DNA of 64,000 nt from Phycicoccus sp. Soil802 (GCF_001429605.1 NZ_LMSS01000008.1:62001-126000), one strand, 5' to 3'; shown: positions 1-9,874, counted from the stretch's first letter. The notes: generated by a model not told the origin, from the letters alone. Program-made: numbers and translations.

Positions 1-18
1 GCGTGACACCATGGGGTC

Positions 19-303
19 ATGATCCGGCTGCTGCCCTGGCTGCTGACGATCGCGGTGACCGTCTACGCCGTGGTCGACTGCATCCAGACCGACGACGCGC
101 AGGTCAGGGGCCTGCCCAAGTTGTTGTGGCTGTTGCTGATCCTGCTCTTCCCGATCGTCGGTGCGATCGCCTGGTTCATCGCCGGCCGGCCGCAGCGAGG
201 CGCCGCCGGGCGCGGACCCGGGGGCGGGCCGCGTGGGCCATCTCACCGTCCGCCGCCCCCGCGTGGCCCCGACGACGACCCGGACTTCCTCCGTAGGCTC
301 TGA
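19..303 (+). CDS. PLDc_N (phospholipase D N-terminal-like) small membrane protein
   Basis: The 94-residue product has two hydrophobic segments, about residues 4-21 and 36-54, joined by a short acidic loop (QTDDAQ). The second segment ends in FPIVGAIAWFIAGRP, typical of the PLD nuclease N-terminal domain found in small actinobacterial membrane proteins. The tail is a Gly/Pro/Arg-rich, probably cytoplasmic stretch. No catalytic HKD motif follows, so this is the stand-alone membrane form, whose function is unknown. It lies 68 bp upstream of menA on the same strand. The domain call is good; a role is not inferable. Confidence 0.75.
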   Translation: MIRLLPWLLTIAVTVYAVVDCIQTDDAQVRGLPKLLWLLLILLFPIVGAIAWFIAGRPQRGAAGRGPGGGPRGPSHRPPPPRGPDDDPDFLRRL

Positions 304-371
304 GCCTGACGACCCGTCGTCCGCACCACCCGCACCTGCCCGCACCACCTCGAGCGAGAACAGCACCCTCC

Positions 372-1247
372 ATGGCCACCCTGAACCAGTGGATCGCCGG
401 CGCCCGCCCGCGCACCCTCCCCGCCGCCATCGCCCCCGTCGTCGTGGGGACCGCCGCCGCCGTCCCGCTGGACCGGGCGGACCTCGGGCTCGGCCTGCTG
501 GCCCTCCTGGTGTCCGTCGGGCTGCAGGTCGGGGTCAACTACGCCAACGACTACTCCGACGGCATCCGCGGCACCGACGGCGAACGGGTTGGCCCGGTGC
601 GGCTGGTCGGCCAGCACCTCGCCGACCCCGCGAACGTCAAGCTGATGGCGTTCGCGTTCTTCGGGTTCGCCGCGCTCGTCGGCCTGGCCCTGGTGGCCCT
701 CAGCGAGGCCTGGGTGATGATCCCGCTCGGCGCGCTGGCCGTCCTCGCCGCGTGGAAGTACACCGGCGGTGCCAACCCCTACGGATACCGCGGGCTCGGT
801 GAGGTCTACGTCTTCCTGTTCTTCGGGCTGATGGCCACCCTCGGCACGCTCTACACACAGGCCAAGGAGCTCAGCTGGGTCGGCGTCGCCGGGGCCGTCG
901 GGGTCGGCGCCATCGCCTCGGCGATCCTCGTGGTCAACAACCTGCGCGACATCCCCACCGACCGGGAGAGCGGCAAGCTGACCCTCGCGGTCCGGCTCGG
1001 CGACAAGGGAACCCGCTGGTTCTACGCGCTGCTGGTCCTCATCGCGGTCGCGATGGTGGTCGTGGTTGCGCTCCAGCACCCGCTCGCCTGGCTCGCGGTC
1101 CTGTCGCTGGGGCTGCTCTGGAAGCCTTTCCAGGCGCTGCGCACCGGTGCCACCGGTCGTGACCTCGTGCCGGTGCTCGCCGCGACCGGCCTCTTCGAGG
1201 TCGGGTATGCCGTGCTGCTGGCCGTCGGGATCGCCTTCAGCGGCTGA
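372..1247 (+). CDS. menA: 1,4-dihydroxy-2-naphthoate polyprenyltransferase (UbiA family)
   Basis: This integral membrane enzyme attaches a polyprenyl chain to 1,4-dihydroxy-2-naphthoate, giving demethylmenaquinone. The 291-residue length is normal. The first prenyl-diphosphate/Mg motif is NYANDYSDG at about residue 56 (N-x3-D-x2-D), and the second Asp-rich motif is NNLRDIPTDRESGK near residue 192. Multiple hydrophobic helices surround them. The gene converges on the cytochrome c maturation operon, consistent with a respiratory block. The codons for VGYAV contain the iterated word GTATGCCG with a rare TAT Tyr codon. Confidence 0.93.
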   Translation: MATLNQWIAGARPRTLPAAIAPVVVGTAAAVPLDRADLGLGLLALLVSVGLQVGVNYANDYSDGIRGTDGERVGPVRLVGQHLADPANVKLMAFAFFGFAALVGLALVALSEAWVMIPLGALAVLAAWKYTGGANPYGYRGLGEVYVFLFFGLMATLGTLYTQAKELSWVGVAGAVGVGAIASAILVVNNLRDIPTDRESGKLTLAVRLGDKGTRWFYALLVLIAVAMVVVVALQHPLAWLAVLSLGLLWKPFQALRTGATGRDLVPVLAATGLFEVGYAVLLAVGIAFSG

Positions 1248-1271
1248 GCCGGTCAGCAGCCAGCGGGTCGG

Positions 1272-1571
1272 TCAGCGGTACTCGACCGGTCCGCCGCGCT
1301 CGTCCTCGGCGTCCTCGGCCGCTTCGTCGGCGCCACTGACCGCCGGGGTGCCGGCCTGCTTGGCCGCCGCACGGCGTTCGATCCGCCGGGCCAGCTCGGC
1401 GGTGCTCTCCTCGCGGAACCGGGCGAGCACGAAGTAGGACAGCACCATCGAGATCAGCGCGCTGAGGACGAGCAGCATCCACTGCTGGTCCTGGTCACGC
1501 AGGCCGAGCAGCCACAGCAGCGAGAGCACGCCGAAGAAGATCAGCAGTCGCAGGACGGAGTAGCGCAGCAT
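1272..1571 (-). CDS. DUF4229 family small membrane protein
   Basis: The 99-residue product has two predicted transmembrane helices, about residues 6-23 and 31-50 (WMLLVLSALISMVLSYFVL). An Arg-rich segment (FREESTAELARRIERRAA) and an acidic C-terminus follow. This matches the actinobacterial DUF4229 family, which has no assigned function. It starts directly after the ccsB stop with no intergenic base, so it is the last gene of the hemL-to-ccsB operon. A link to cytochrome c biogenesis is suggested only by position. Confidence 0.8.
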   Translation of the reverse strand: MLRYSVLRLLIFFGVLSLLWLLGLRDQDQQWMLLVLSALISMVLSYFVLARFREESTAELARRIERRAAAKQAGTPAVSGADEAAEDAEDERGGPVEYR

Positions 1572-2531
1572 CTACAGCCCCGAGTAGGAGTGCTGGCCGA
1601 CGAAGAACACGTTCACCACGGCGAAGTTGACGATGATGCAGGCGTAGCCCGCGAGAGCGATGTAGGTCGCGGTCTGGCGGCTGATGCCACTGGTCGCCCG
1701 CGAGTGCAGGTATGCCGCGTAGACGACCCAGATGACGAAGGTCCAGACCTCCTTCGGGTCCCAGTTCCAGTAGGACGCCCAGGCCTGGCGCGCCCAGATG
1801 GCGCCGGCGATGAGGGTGAACGTCCAGAGCGGGAAGGCGACGATGTGCAGGCTGTAGGCGGTCCGCTCGATCGCAGGGGTCTCGGGGAACCGGTCGAGCA
1901 CGCTGGCCCGCCCCGACCGCTCGAACGCGTCCTTGAGCAGGTAGACCACGCTCAGGGCGGCCCCGATCGTGAACACCGCGGTGGCCAGCGTGGCCACGGT
2001 GACGTGGATGACGAGCCAGTAGCTGCGCAGGGAAGGCATCAGCTCGGAAGCCTCGGTGTACCAGACCGCGACGGCCATGCCGAGGACGAGCAGCACCGGT
2101 CCGGTGATGAACAGCCCCAGCCAGCGCAGGTCGCGCCGGGTCGACCAGATCGAGTAGGCCAGCACGGTGAACATCGAGCCCATGACGGCGAACTCGAACA
2201 TGTTGCCCAGCGGCCAGCGGTGCACGGCCACCCCGCGCAGGGCCACCGACAGCAACAGCAGGAAGCCGCCGAGCCAGGTCGTGGTCGAGCCGATCCCGGC
2301 CGCCTTCGCCGCACGGGAGGACAGCTCGGGCCGGGCCGGTGCCTCGGCCGGCAGGGGAGCCCCTGCGCCGACCAGCTGCCTGTCGCGCTCGGCTGCGCCG
2401 GCGCGCAACCGGTCGCGGGCCGGGAGCAGAGCCGCCAGGTAGACGGCGTGGCAGACCATCGCGATCGTGAAGACCGCCATCGCCGAGTAGAGGCTCAGGT
2501 TGGCGTAGCCGGCCAGGCTCTCGTTGGTCAT
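1572..2531 (-). CDS. ccsB: Cytochrome c biogenesis protein CcsB (CcsA-type haem handling)
   Basis: A 319-residue polytopic membrane protein of the CcsA/CcmC family, which with ResB carries haem across the membrane and attaches it to apocytochrome c (system II). The Trp-rich haem-binding motif is visible as SYWNWDPKEVW near residue 250, and conserved His residues sit in neighbouring helices (VIHVTVATLA, LHIVAFP). The ATG overlaps the last 4 bases of resB (ATGA), which fixes the start against the much longer open frame. The region encoding AAYLHS contains one copy of the GTATGCCG word. Confidence 0.92.
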   Translation of the reverse strand: MTNESLAGYANLSLYSAMAVFTIAMVCHAVYLAALLPARDRLRAGAAERDRQLVGAGAPLPAEAPARPELSSRAAKAAGIGSTTTWLGGFLLLLSVALRGVAVHRWPLGNMFEFAVMGSMFTVLAYSIWSTRRDLRWLGLFITGPVLLVLGMAVAVWYTEASELMPSLRSYWLVIHVTVATLATAVFTIGAALSVVYLLKDAFERSGRASVLDRFPETPAIERTAYSLHIVAFPLWTFTLIAGAIWARQAWASYWNWDPKEVWTFVIWVVYAAYLHSRATSGISRQTATYIALAGYACIIVNFAVVNVFFVGQHSYSGL

Positions 2532-4201
2532 CCTCGTGCGTCCAATCTGCTGTCCAGCTCGGGCTCGCGTTCCGGGTCGGGCTCTGTTCCAGGGTCGGGC
2601 TCTGTTCCAGGGTCGGGCTCTGTTCCAGGGTCGGGCCCGCGACCCGGTTCGGTGCCGAACCGGGTCTCCAGGTCGGCGACCAGCTGGTCGACCAGCTCCT
2701 GGAGCCCGTCGTCGTCGCCCTTCGCGAGGCCGCCGACGGCTACCACGGTACGACCCGGCGCCGTGGCGGGGGAAACCCGCACGAAGACCCGCCTGCGTCG
2801 GACCACCAGGGAGCAGATCAGCCCGGCGAGGGCGAGGAGCGCGGCGACCAGGGTGACGTACTTGCCCGGGTCGTGGCGGATCGACAGCCCGGCGAACCGC
2901 TCCACCCCGTCGAAGCTGATGCTGCCCCGTCCGTCGGGCAGCTGGTAGGTCTGCCCCGGCTCGAGCCAGATCCGCAGCGGGTCGCCCTTGTCGCTCTTGA
3001 GCTGGGTCATCCTGGCCGTGTCGAGCAGGTAGACCGACTGCGGCCGCCCACCCGGGAAGAGCTCCCCCTCGTAGACGGTGAGGGCCAGCGCCGGCTTCTT
3101 CGCGTCCGGGAAGACCGAGATCGGGCCGAGCTCCTTGTCGATGGTGGCGGTCGGCAGGAACAGCCCGGAGAACCCGAGCTGCTTCGGCTGGGCGCCGGTC
3201 ACCTTCACGACCCCGACGGACTTGTAGTTGTTGTCCTGGGCCAGGAACGGCGTCGGCGCGCTGTAGACCTTGTCGCCCTTGGCGTCGCGGACCGTGATGA
3301 CCGGGGCGTAGCCGTTGCCGAGGAGGAATACCCCCGCGCCGTCCATCTCGAGGGGGTGGTTGACCTTGATCGTCGACTGCCGGTCGGGCGAGGACGGCGT
3401 CGCCTTGGTCGTCACGTGGGCGGTGAAGTCGCGTGGCGAGCCGAACTGGCCACGCCCGGTGACGTTCTCCTCGAAGGTGGCGTCGAGCTGGTCCACCGTG
3501 AGCTCGAACGGCGAGAGGCTGTCCGGGTCGACCCAGGGCCCCGGGCTGAACGTGTCGTAGCGCGCGAGGGTGTTGGCGAAGGACTGGCCGACCGGGATGA
3601 TCACGTCGCCCTTCCACCCGAACAGGTGCCCGATGGCGACGCCGACGATGACGAAGATCAGCGACAGGTGGAAGACGAGGTTGCCGGTCTCCTTGAGGTG
3701 CCCCTTCTCGGCACTCACGGAGGCGTCGTCGTGCGACACGAGACGGAACCGCTTGGCGCGCAACAGCTCCCGCGACGCGGCCACGACCTCGTCCTCGGTC
3801 GCCGCGACCTCGACCGTGCCACCGGCAGGCAGCCGCGCGGGACGCGCCGGGGCCTTCGGCGGAGCCGAGCGCATCGCCCTCCAGTGCACCTTGCTGCGCG
3901 GCAGCACGCAACCGACCAGCGAGATGAACAGCAACAGGTAGATCGCCGCGAACCACGGCGAGGCGTAGACCTCGAAGAAGCCGAGGCGGTCGAGCCACGG
4001 CCCGGCCTTCGGGTGGTTGGCGATGTAGTCGGCCGTGCGTGCCGCGTCGATGCTGCGCTGCGGCCAGATCGACCCCGGCACCGCCCCGACCGCGAGCAGC
4101 AGCAGGAGGAAGAGCGCGGTGCGCATGCTGGTCAGCTGGCGCCACATCCAGCGCAGCCAGCCGATCGGGCCCAGGGTGGGCTGGGTGATGCTGTCGGTCA
4201 C
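2528..4201 (-). CDS. resB: Cytochrome c biogenesis protein ResB
   Basis: The 557-residue partner of CcsB in system II cytochrome c synthesis. N-terminal helices begin near residues 25 and 75, with another near 175 (FHLSLIFVIVGVAIGHLFGW). A large extracytoplasmic domain follows, and a final helix lies near residue 455 (LVAALLALAGLICSLVV). The start is GTG, one base after the ccdA stop. The C-terminus is unusual: it ends in a repeated acidic PDPGTE element encoded by an 18-bp tandem repeat, so its length probably varies between strains. Confidence 0.92.
   Translation of the reverse strand: MTDSITQPTLGPIGWLRWMWRQLTSMRTALFLLLLLAVGAVPGSIWPQRSIDAARTADYIANHPKAGPWLDRLGFFEVYASPWFAAIYLLLFISLVGCVLPRSKVHWRAMRSAPPKAPARPARLPAGGTVEVAATEDEVVAASRELLRAKRFRLVSHDDASVSAEKGHLKETGNLVFHLSLIFVIVGVAIGHLFGWKGDVIIPVGQSFANTLARYDTFSPGPWVDPDSLSPFELTVDQLDATFEENVTGRGQFGSPRDFTAHVTTKATPSSPDRQSTIKVNHPLEMDGAGVFLLGNGYAPVITVRDAKGDKVYSAPTPFLAQDNNYKSVGVVKVTGAQPKQLGFSGLFLPTATIDKELGPISVFPDAKKPALALTVYEGELFPGGRPQSVYLLDTARMTQLKSDKGDPLRIWLEPGQTYQLPDGRGSISFDGVERFAGLSIRHDPGKYVTLVAALLALAGLICSLVVRRRRVFVRVSPATAPGRTVVAVGGLAKGDDDGLQELVDQLVADLETRFGTEPGRGPDPGTEPDPGTEPDPGTEPDPEREPELDSRLDARG
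2574..2640 (-). repeat. 18-bp tandem repeat in the 3' end of resB
   Basis: Three exact copies of an 18-bp unit (GGGTCGGGCTCTGTTCCA on the plus strand) start at 2574, 2592 and 2610, followed by a partial copy. On the minus strand they encode PDPGTE repeats in the cytoplasmic tail of ResB. The period is a multiple of three, so slippage would change length without breaking the frame. Confidence 0.9.
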
Positions 4202-4202
4202 G

Positions 4203-4958
4203 TCAGATCACCGTCCGGAAGCCGTTGACGAGCGTGGTCTGCAGGTGGCGGGTCAGGGTGTCCCAGAGCCCGGTGACGAGCAGGACGCCGACCACGAAGA
4301 GCAGCGCCCCACCGAACAGCTGGATGCCGCGTTGCCGGCTCCGCAGGAACGCCGAGACCCGGCCGAACCGCTCGTAACCCGCGGCGATCAGCAGGAAGGG
4401 CACTCCGAGCCCGAGCGAGTAGAGCAGCGCGAGCACGACCCCCCGGGTGACGGCCGAGTCGCTGCCGGAGGCGGCGGCCAGCACCTGCACGGCGCCGAGC
4501 GTGGGACCGGTGCAGGGCGCCCAGCCGAGGCCGAAGACGGCTCCGAGCAGTGGCGCGCCGGCCAGGCCGGACGCCGGGCGCCGGTGCAGCTTGAGCTCCC
4601 GCTGGGTCCCGGCGCCGATGAAGACCAGGGCCATCAGGATCACCACGACCCCACCGACCCGCATCAGCGCCTCGCGGTGCTCGATCAGGGTCGAGCCCAC
4701 CACCCCGGCGATGAGGACGGTGGTGGTCATGAAGACGACGGTGAAGCCGAGGACGAACAGCAGCGCCCCGAGGACCATCCGGTGCCGCTTGCGGTCGGCG
4801 AGCGACTCGTCGGACAACCCGGTGACGTAGCCGAGGAACCCAGGCACGAGCGGCAGCACGCAGGGCGACGCGAACGACACCAGGCCGGCGAGGAGGGCCA
4901 CGGCCATCGCCACCGGCAGGGCGCCGGAGCTCACCGTGTTCGCGGCATCAGCAGTCAT
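4203..4958 (-). CDS. ccdA: Cytochrome c biogenesis protein CcdA (DsbD transmembrane family)
   Basis: A 251-residue membrane protein that passes reducing equivalents from cytoplasmic thioredoxin across the membrane to the extracytoplasmic thioredoxin-like protein. The two redox Cys are in the canonical helix motifs [12 protein letters not shown] near residue 32 and [11 protein letters not shown] near residue 148. Six hydrophobic helices are apparent. The ATG (MTADAANT) was chosen because it begins just before the first membrane helix and just after the thioredoxin gene stop. It lies between the thioredoxin-like gene and resB, as expected for system II. Confidence 0.93.
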   Translation of the reverse strand: MTADAANTVSSGALPVAMAVALLAGLVSFASPCVLPLVPGFLGYVTGLSDESLADRKRHRMVLGALLFVLGFTVVFMTTTVLIAGVVGSTLIEHREALMRVGGVVVILMALVFIGAGTQRELKLHRRPASGLAGAPLLGAVFGLGWAPCTGPTLGAVQVLAAASGSDSAVTRGVVLALLYSLGLGVPFLLIAAGYERFGRVSAFLRSRQRGIQLFGGALLFVVGVLLVTGLWDTLTRHLQTTLVNGFRTVI

Positions 4959-4969
4959 CAGGTCGCGTT

Positions 4970-5575
4970 CTACTGCTCGGCCAGGACGTCGTCGACCAGC
5001 CCGGTGAGCGTCGACGTCGTGACCGCCCCGCTGACGCGGGCAGCGATCCGGCCCTGGCGGTCGAGCACCAGCGTCGTGGGCGGCGAGGTGACCTTGCCCT
5101 GCAGGGAGAGGATGGTCCGACCGCTCGGGTCGTCGAGCGACGGGAAGGGGATGCCCCAGCGGGCCGCCGTCGCGCGACCGGAGTCGGGGTTGTCGCGGTA
5201 GTTGATGCCCATGAAGACCACGGGCTTGTCGCCCGCGGTCAAGGTCTCGGCAGCCTTCTTGAGGTCGGGCGCCTCGGTCTCGCACGGCGGGCACCAGGAC
5301 GCCCAGAGGTTGAGCACGGCGACCTTGCCGACGGCCTCCTGCGAGGACCACTCCTTGGCGTCGAGGGTCGTGCCGGTGAGCGCAACCGGCTTCTTGCGGT
5401 CGCCGACCGCGATGGTCTCGATGTTGCCGTCGCCCGAGATGTAGCCCTGGCGGTTGCCCGACTTCGCTTGTGCTGCAATGGAGTTCGGGTCGTCGCTACA
5501 CCCGGACAGGGCCACGAGCAGGAGGGGAGCCACGAGCAGTGCAGCCGCACCCGGCAGAGGTCGTCCGCGGCTCAC
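4970..5575 (-). CDS. TlpA/ResA-like thioredoxin lipoprotein
   Basis: A 201-residue extracytoplasmic thioredoxin-fold protein, probably keeping apocytochrome c haem-binding Cys reduced with electrons from CcdA. It has a lipoprotein signal ending in LVALSGC (lipobox) near residue 23, then an AlkC/TSA-thioredoxin core with the active site [13 protein letters not shown] and the cis-Pro region SPPTTLV. The GTG start overlaps the phosphatase stop by 4 bases (GTGA), which sets the N-terminus at VSRGRPL. Confidence 0.9.
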   Translation of the reverse strand: MSRGRPLPGAAALLVAPLLLVALSGCSDDPNSIAAQAKSGNRQGYISGDGNIETIAVGDRKKPVALTGTTLDAKEWSSQEAVGKVAVLNLWASWCPPCETEAPDLKKAAETLTAGDKPVVFMGINYRDNPDSGRATAARWGIPFPSLDDPSGRTILSLQGKVTSPPTTLVLDRQGRIAARVSGAVTTSTLTGLVDDVLAEQ

Positions 5576-6222
5576 CCGGTGCCCCCGTGGGACTGGGCGA
5601 GGAGCGACGCAGCGGGCTCCGAGTAGGTGAGCGACTCGAGCTCGTCGCCCACGTAGGTGAGCGTCGTCAGCGAGGCGAGGCGGCACTCCCGCTTGCGCGG
5701 GTCGTGCCACAGGCGCTTGCCCATCAGCGCGTTGCGCGTCGTCCAGATCGGCAGCTGGTGCGAGACGATCACCGCCTCGTGGCCACGCGCGGCGCTGCGT
5801 GCGTCGGCGATCGCCGCCGACATCCGCTCGGCGATCTCGGCGTAGGCCTCGCCCCACGAGGGACGGAACGGGTTGACCAGCTTGGACCAGTGCGACGGGT
5901 GGACGAAGTCGAGCGGGCTCATGCCGCCGACCAGCTGCCCTTCGAAGTCGTTGGCTGCCTCGATCACCCGGTCGTCCGTGGTGATCGCGACCCCGTGCGC
6001 CTCCGCGACCGGCGTGGCCGTCTCCTGGGCGCGCAGCAGCGACGACGCGACGACGTGGGTGACGTCGTGGTCGGCGAGGTGGTCGGCGACCGTCCGGGCC
6101 ATCTCGTGACCGAGGTCGGACAGGTGGTAGCCGTCGAGGCGTCCGTAGAGGACCCCGTCGGGGTTGTGCACCTCACCATGGCGCATGAGGTGCACCACGG
6201 TGCGGTCGGCTTGGCTGGTCAC
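5572..6222 (-). CDS. Histidine phosphatase family protein (phosphoglycerate mutase-like)
   Basis: A 216-residue branch-1 histidine phosphatase. The phospho-accepting His is in [11 protein letters not shown] near residue 17; the second catalytic His is in [10 protein letters not shown] near residue 160. Arg in SSLLRAQET is the usual phosphate-binding residue. The substrate cannot be told from sequence. It uses a GTG start overlapping the hemL stop by 4 bases and is co-transcribed between hemL and the thioredoxin gene, a position also known from mycobacteria. Confidence 0.88.
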   Translation of the reverse strand: MTSQADRTVVHLMRHGEVHNPDGVLYGRLDGYHLSDLGHEMARTVADHLADHDVTHVVASSLLRAQETATPVAEAHGVAITTDDRVIEAANDFEGQLVGGMSPLDFVHPSHWSKLVNPFRPSWGEAYAEIAERMSAAIADARSAARGHEAVIVSHQLPIWTTRNALMGKRLWHDPRKRECRLASLTTLTYVGDELESLTYSEPAASLLAQSHGGTG

Positions 6223-7574
6223 GAGTCGATTGTCGCAAACGCCTCGGCGGCCGCCGACGCCGCGCCGGGCAGCGCCGCGAGCACCCGGTCGACCGCCGCC
6301 TCGTCGTGCGCCCCGCTGACGAACCACGACTCGAACGCGCTCGGCGGGAGGTAGACCCCCTGGCTCAGCATCGAGTGGAAGAACGCCGAGTAGGCCGGCA
6401 CGTGCTGGGCCTTCGCCTCGTCGTAGTCGCGCACCGCGCCGTCCCGGAAGAAGACACTGAACATGCTGCCCGCCCGCTGGATCACGTGCGGGACATCGGC
6501 CGCGCCGAGCTGCTCGCCGAGCCCGGCCGTGAGGGCGTCGGCGACCTCGTCGAGGCGCGTGTAGAGAGCCGGCGTGCACAGCTCGAGGGTGGCCAGGCCG
6601 GCGGCGGTCGCCACCGGGTTCCCCGACAGGGTGCCCGCCTGGTAGACCGGCCCGAGCGGGGCCAGGAGGGCCATCACGTCGGCGCGTCCACCGAAGGCCG
6701 CGGCCGGGAACCCGCCACCCATCACCTTGCCGAACGTGAAGAGGTCCGGCGGCCCCGCGGCATACCCCTGCTCGCCTGCCTCGAGGCCGAACCACCCCGC
6801 CTCGCTGCACCGGAACCCGGTCATCACCTCGTCGGAGATGAGGAGGGCCCCGTGGGCGGCGGTGATGCGGCGCAGCCCCTCGGTGAAGCCGGGCGCGGGC
6901 GGCACCACCCCCATGTTGCCGGGCGACGCCTCGGTGATGAGCGCGGCGATCTCGCTGCCCCGCTCGGCGAACGCGGCCGCCACGGCATCGAGGTCGTTGA
7001 ACGGCAGCACGATGGTCTCGGCGGCCATCTCCTTCGGGACCCCGGCGGAGTCGGGCAGCGCGAACGTCGCCACCCCCGAGCCGGCCTGCGCGAGGAGGGA
7101 GTCGACGTGCCCGTGGTAGCAGCCGGCGAACTTCACGACGAGCGAGCGACCGGTGTAGCCCCGGGCCAGGCGGATCGCGCTCATCGTCGCCTCGGTGCCG
7201 CTGGATACGAGCCGCACCTGCTCGACCGGCTCGACGCGGCGGACGATCTCCTCGGCGAGGGCCACCTCGTTCTCGCTGGGCGTGCCGAAGGAGAAGCCGC
7301 GGGCGGAGGCGTCGAGCACCGCGCGCTGCACCTGCGGGTGGCCGTGCCCGAGGATCATCGGACCCCACGAGCAGACCAGGTCGACGTACTCGCGGCCGTC
7401 CGCGTCGGTCAGGTAGGGGCCGTTGCCGGACACCATGAACCGTGGCGTCCCCCCGACGGCGCGGAAGGCGCGCACCGGCGAGTTCACCCCGCCCGGGGTC
7501 ACCGCGAGGGCTCGCTCGAGGAGGGCCTGTGAGGCAGGTGCGTCGAAGGGGTATGCCGTGCGGGCGCCAGTCAT
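6219..7574 (-). CDS. hemL: Glutamate-1-semialdehyde 2,1-aminomutase
   Basis: A PLP enzyme that converts glutamate-1-semialdehyde to 5-aminolevulinate, the step after HemA in the C5 route to haem. The 451-residue length is typical. The PLP lysine is in [18 protein letters not shown] and the cofactor-binding Asp in [12 protein letters not shown]. The ATG ([13 protein letters not shown]) is preceded on the minus strand by GACAAT at 6 nt, a possible -10 box for a leaderless mRNA. It heads the operon running through ccsB, apart from the other hem genes. Confidence 0.95.
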   Translation of the reverse strand: MTGARTAYPFDAPASQALLERALAVTPGGVNSPVRAFRAVGGTPRFMVSGNGPYLTDADGREYVDLVCSWGPMILGHGHPQVQRAVLDASARGFSFGTPSENEVALAEEIVRRVEPVEQVRLVSSGTEATMSAIRLARGYTGRSLVVKFAGCYHGHVDSLLAQAGSGVATFALPDSAGVPKEMAAETIVLPFNDLDAVAAAFAERGSEIAALITEASPGNMGVVPPAPGFTEGLRRITAAHGALLISDEVMTGFRCSEAGWFGLEAGEQGYAAGPPDLFTFGKVMGGGFPAAAFGGRADVMALLAPLGPVYQAGTLSGNPVATAAGLATLELCTPALYTRLDEVADALTAGLGEQLGAADVPHVIQRAGSMFSVFFRDGAVRDYDEAKAQHVPAYSAFFHSMLSQGVYLPPSAFESWFVSGAHDEAAVDRVLAALPGAASAAAEAFATIDS

Positions 7575-7629
7575 GGCGCCATTGTCCCAGCCGAGCCTGA
7601 GTGCGACGGCAGGGGGCGGGGCGGTGGGG

Positions 7630-8172
7630 TCAGAGCCTGGTGTGCGGGGCGGTGGCCTCGTGGGCCCGGGCCTCGCGGGCCACGGCGGGGTGCTCGCCGT
7701 CGGCACCGCCGGGGGCCAGGGCGCTGCGGATCAGGTCCATCGCCTCACCCAGCGCCGAGAACAGCGGTGGGGGCACGGGGTCGAGCACCGCCCGTCGGAC
7801 GCTGGCGACGTGCACCCTCGCCATGTCCTGCACGGCCTGCCAGCCGCGCTCGGTGAGGACCAGCTCGACGCCGCGCTTGTCGTCGAGGCAGGACTCGCGC
7901 ACGACCCAGCCGCGCTTCTCGAGTCGGGTGGCCGTGTGGGTGAGGCGGCTGCGGGACTGCACGACGAGGTCGGCCAGGCTGGACATCCGCAACCGGCGCC
8001 CCGGGCTCTCGGAGAGCATCGAGATGATCTCGTACTCGGTCAGCTGGACCCCGTGCGACTGCAGGTCGCGGTCGAGGGCCTCCTCGATGAGCCGACTCCC
8101 GCGCAGATAGGCACGCCAGGCCCGCTGTTCGTCCTCGCTGAGCCACTGCGGCTCACCCGATGGGGTGCTCAT
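7630..8172 (-). CDS. MarR family transcriptional regulator
   Basis: A 180-residue winged-helix regulator. The DNA-binding part is about residues 45-115: [22 protein letters not shown] leads into the recognition helix region [24 protein letters not shown], and the wing is around [20 protein letters not shown]. It is divergent from the yceI-like gene with 116 bp between start codons, so it probably controls that gene and itself. The signal is unknown. The C-terminal tail ([16 protein letters not shown]) is low complexity. Confidence 0.9.
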   Translation of the reverse strand: MSTPSGEPQWLSEDEQRAWRAYLRGSRLIEEALDRDLQSHGVQLTEYEIISMLSESPGRRLRMSSLADLVVQSRSRLTHTATRLEKRGWVVRESCLDDKRGVELVLTERGWQAVQDMARVHVASVRRAVLDPVPPPLFSALGEAMDLIRSALAPGGADGEHPAVAREARAHEATAPHTRL

Positions 8173-8202
8173 GAGCAGGAAGTATGACAGGTGGACAGTT
8201 AG

Positions 8203-8230
8203 TTGAAATATTAATGAAGTCTGCTACGTT
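8203..8230 (+). promoter_or_regulatory. Promoter of the YceI gene with AT-rich possible MarR operator
   Basis: A -35 TTGAAA at 8203-8208 and a -10 TACGTT at 8225-8230 are spaced 16 bp. The AT-rich island TTAGTTGAAATATTAATGAA, rare in this high-GC sequence, covers the -35 and spacer and is a likely site for the divergently encoded MarR protein. Operator assignment is inferred. Confidence 0.6.
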
Positions 8231-8288
8231 CGAAGAGATGAAGCGGATGGGACCGTCCCGGACGCAGACCCCCCTACAGGAGATATTC

Positions 8289-8822
8289 ATGGCAAGCATC
8301 AACGACCTCCCCGCCGGCACCTGGACCGTGGACGCCTCGCACAGCGAGATCGGCTTCGTGGCCCGTCACCTCATGGTCACCAAGGTCCGCGGACAGTTCA
8401 AGGAGTTCGAGGGCACCGTCAAGGTCGGCGACGACATCACCGAGTCGCAGGTCACCGCCGTGGCGCAGATCGCCTCGGTCGACACCGGCTCCGCGGACCG
8501 CGACACCCACCTCAAGTCCGGCGACTTCTTCGACGCCGAGGCCAACCCCACCATGAGCTTCACCTCCACCGAGGTCACCCCGGACTCGCTCACCGGCGAC
8601 CTGACCATCAAGGGCGTCACCAAGCCGGTCACGTTCGACCTGGAGTTCACCGGCCTGGCCACCGACCCGTGGGGCAACGAGAAGGCCGGCTTCGAGGCCA
8701 CCGCCGACATCAACCGCAAGGACTGGGACCTCGGCTGGAACGTCGCCCTCGAGGGTGGCGGCGTGCTCGTCTCCGAGAAGGTCAAGCTCAACCTGGACAT
8801 CCAGCTCACCAAGGCTGCCTGA
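8289..8822 (+). CDS. YceI family protein (lipid-binding-like beta-barrel)
   Basis: A 177-residue protein with the YceI pattern: WTVDASHSEIGFVARHLMVTKVRG at the start, the mid-region SGDFFDAEANPTMSFTST, and the ending NRKDWDLGWN. The family folds as a lipocalin-like barrel that binds isoprenoid or other amphipathic ligands. No signal peptide is present. The ATG at 8289 is chosen over an upstream in-frame start because AGGAGA lies 5-6 bases before it and family length then fits. Divergence from marR suggests stress- or ligand-responsive expression. Confidence 0.88.
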   Translation: MASINDLPAGTWTVDASHSEIGFVARHLMVTKVRGQFKEFEGTVKVGDDITESQVTAVAQIASVDTGSADRDTHLKSGDFFDAEANPTMSFTSTEVTPDSLTGDLTIKGVTKPVTFDLEFTGLATDPWGNEKAGFEATADINRKDWDLGWNVALEGGGVLVSEKVKLNLDIQLTKAA

Positions 8823-8850
8823 CCAGCGCACAGCACCACAGTCTGACGGA

Positions 8851-8874
8851 GGGCCGGCTCGGGGGAGCCGGCCC
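8851..8874. terminator. Bidirectional terminator between yceI and hemB
   Basis: Perfect 10-bp stem GGGCCGGCTC / GAGCCGGCCC with a GGGG loop, followed by TT, in the gap between the convergent yceI-like gene and hemB. Confidence 0.8.
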
Positions 8875-8878
8875 TTCG

Positions 8879-9874
8879 TCATGCCCGGAGCAGGCGGGCG
8901 GCCTCGAGGGCGTAGTACGTGAGGATGATCTGCGCTCCGGCGCGCCGGATGTTGAGCAGCGACTCCATCAGCGCCCGCTCGCGGTCGATCCAGCCGTTGG
9001 CGGAGGCGGCCTCGATCATCGAGTACTCCCCCGAGATCTGGTAGGCCGCGACCGGCACCGTCGACACCGCAGCGGCTGCGGCGACGATGTCGAGGTGGGG
9101 CATGGCCGGCTTGACCATCACGATGTCGGCACCCTCGGCGATGTCGAGCTCGAGCTCGCGCAGGGCCTCGGTCGCGTTCGCGGGGTCCTGCTGGTACGTG
9201 GCCCGGTCGCCCTCGAGCGACGACTGCACCGCCTCGCGGAAGGGGCCGTAGAGACCCGAGGTGTACTTCGCGGCGTACGCGAGGATCACCGTGTCGGTGA
9301 ACCCCTCGGCGTCGAGCGCGTCGCGCACGTGCGCGACCTGGCCGTCCATCATCCCGGAGAGGCCGAGCACGTGGGCACCGGCGCGGGCCTGCGCGAGGCC
9401 CATCGCGGCATACCGGTCGAGGGTGGCGTCGTTGTCGACGCGGCCGTCTGCGCTGAGGACCCCGCAGTGGCCGTGGTCGGTGAACTCGTCGAGGCACAGG
9501 TCGGCCATCACGACGATCCGACTCCCGACGGCGTCGAGGACGGCACGCAGGGCGACGTTGAGGATGCCGTCGGGGTCATCCGCGCCGGACCCGACCGCGT
9601 CCTTGTCGACCGGCACGCCGAACAGCATGATCCCGCCGACCCCGGCGTCCGCCGCTTCACGGGCGGTCGCCACCAGCGACTCGAGGGTGTGCTGGACGAC
9701 CCCGGGCATCGCGGAGATCGCCTGGGGTGCGTCGATGCCCTCGCGGACGAAGACGGGCAGTACGAGCTCGGCGGGGTCGAGCCGGGTCTCGGCGACCAGC
9801 CGCCGCATGGCCACGGACTGCCGCAGCCGACGGGGCCGGATCACCGGCCCCACCGGCTGCGAGTGGTCAGTCAT
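8879..9874 (-). CDS. hemB: Delta-aminolevulinic acid dehydratase (porphobilinogen synthase)
   Basis: Condenses two 5-aminolevulinates to porphobilinogen. The 331-residue protein has both Schiff-base lysine regions, [16 protein letters not shown] and [10 protein letters not shown]. The metal-site segment reads [15 protein letters not shown]: the first and third Cys of the zinc form are kept but the middle one is Asp, pointing to a mixed or Mg-type site. The ATG ([10 protein letters not shown]) lies 5 bases after the hemD stop. It is the last gene of the rex-hem operon and ends at a strong convergent terminator. Confidence 0.94.
   Translation of the reverse strand: MTDHSQPVGPVIRPRRLRQSVAMRRLVAETRLDPAELVLPVFVREGIDAPQAISAMPGVVQHTLESLVATAREAADAGVGGIMLFGVPVDKDAVGSGADDPDGILNVALRAVLDAVGSRIVVMADLCLDEFTDHGHCGVLSADGRVDNDATLDRYAAMGLAQARAGAHVLGLSGMMDGQVAHVRDALDAEGFTDTVILAYAAKYTSGLYGPFREAVQSSLEGDRATYQQDPANATEALRELELDIAEGADIVMVKPAMPHLDIVAAAAAVSTVPVAAYQISGEYSMIEAASANGWIDRERALMESLLNIRRAGAQIILTYYALEAARLLRA

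Noticed and set aside
2574-2640. Possible CRISPR-like array
   Set aside because: Units are contiguous 18-bp tandem repeats without spacers and encode the ResB tail.
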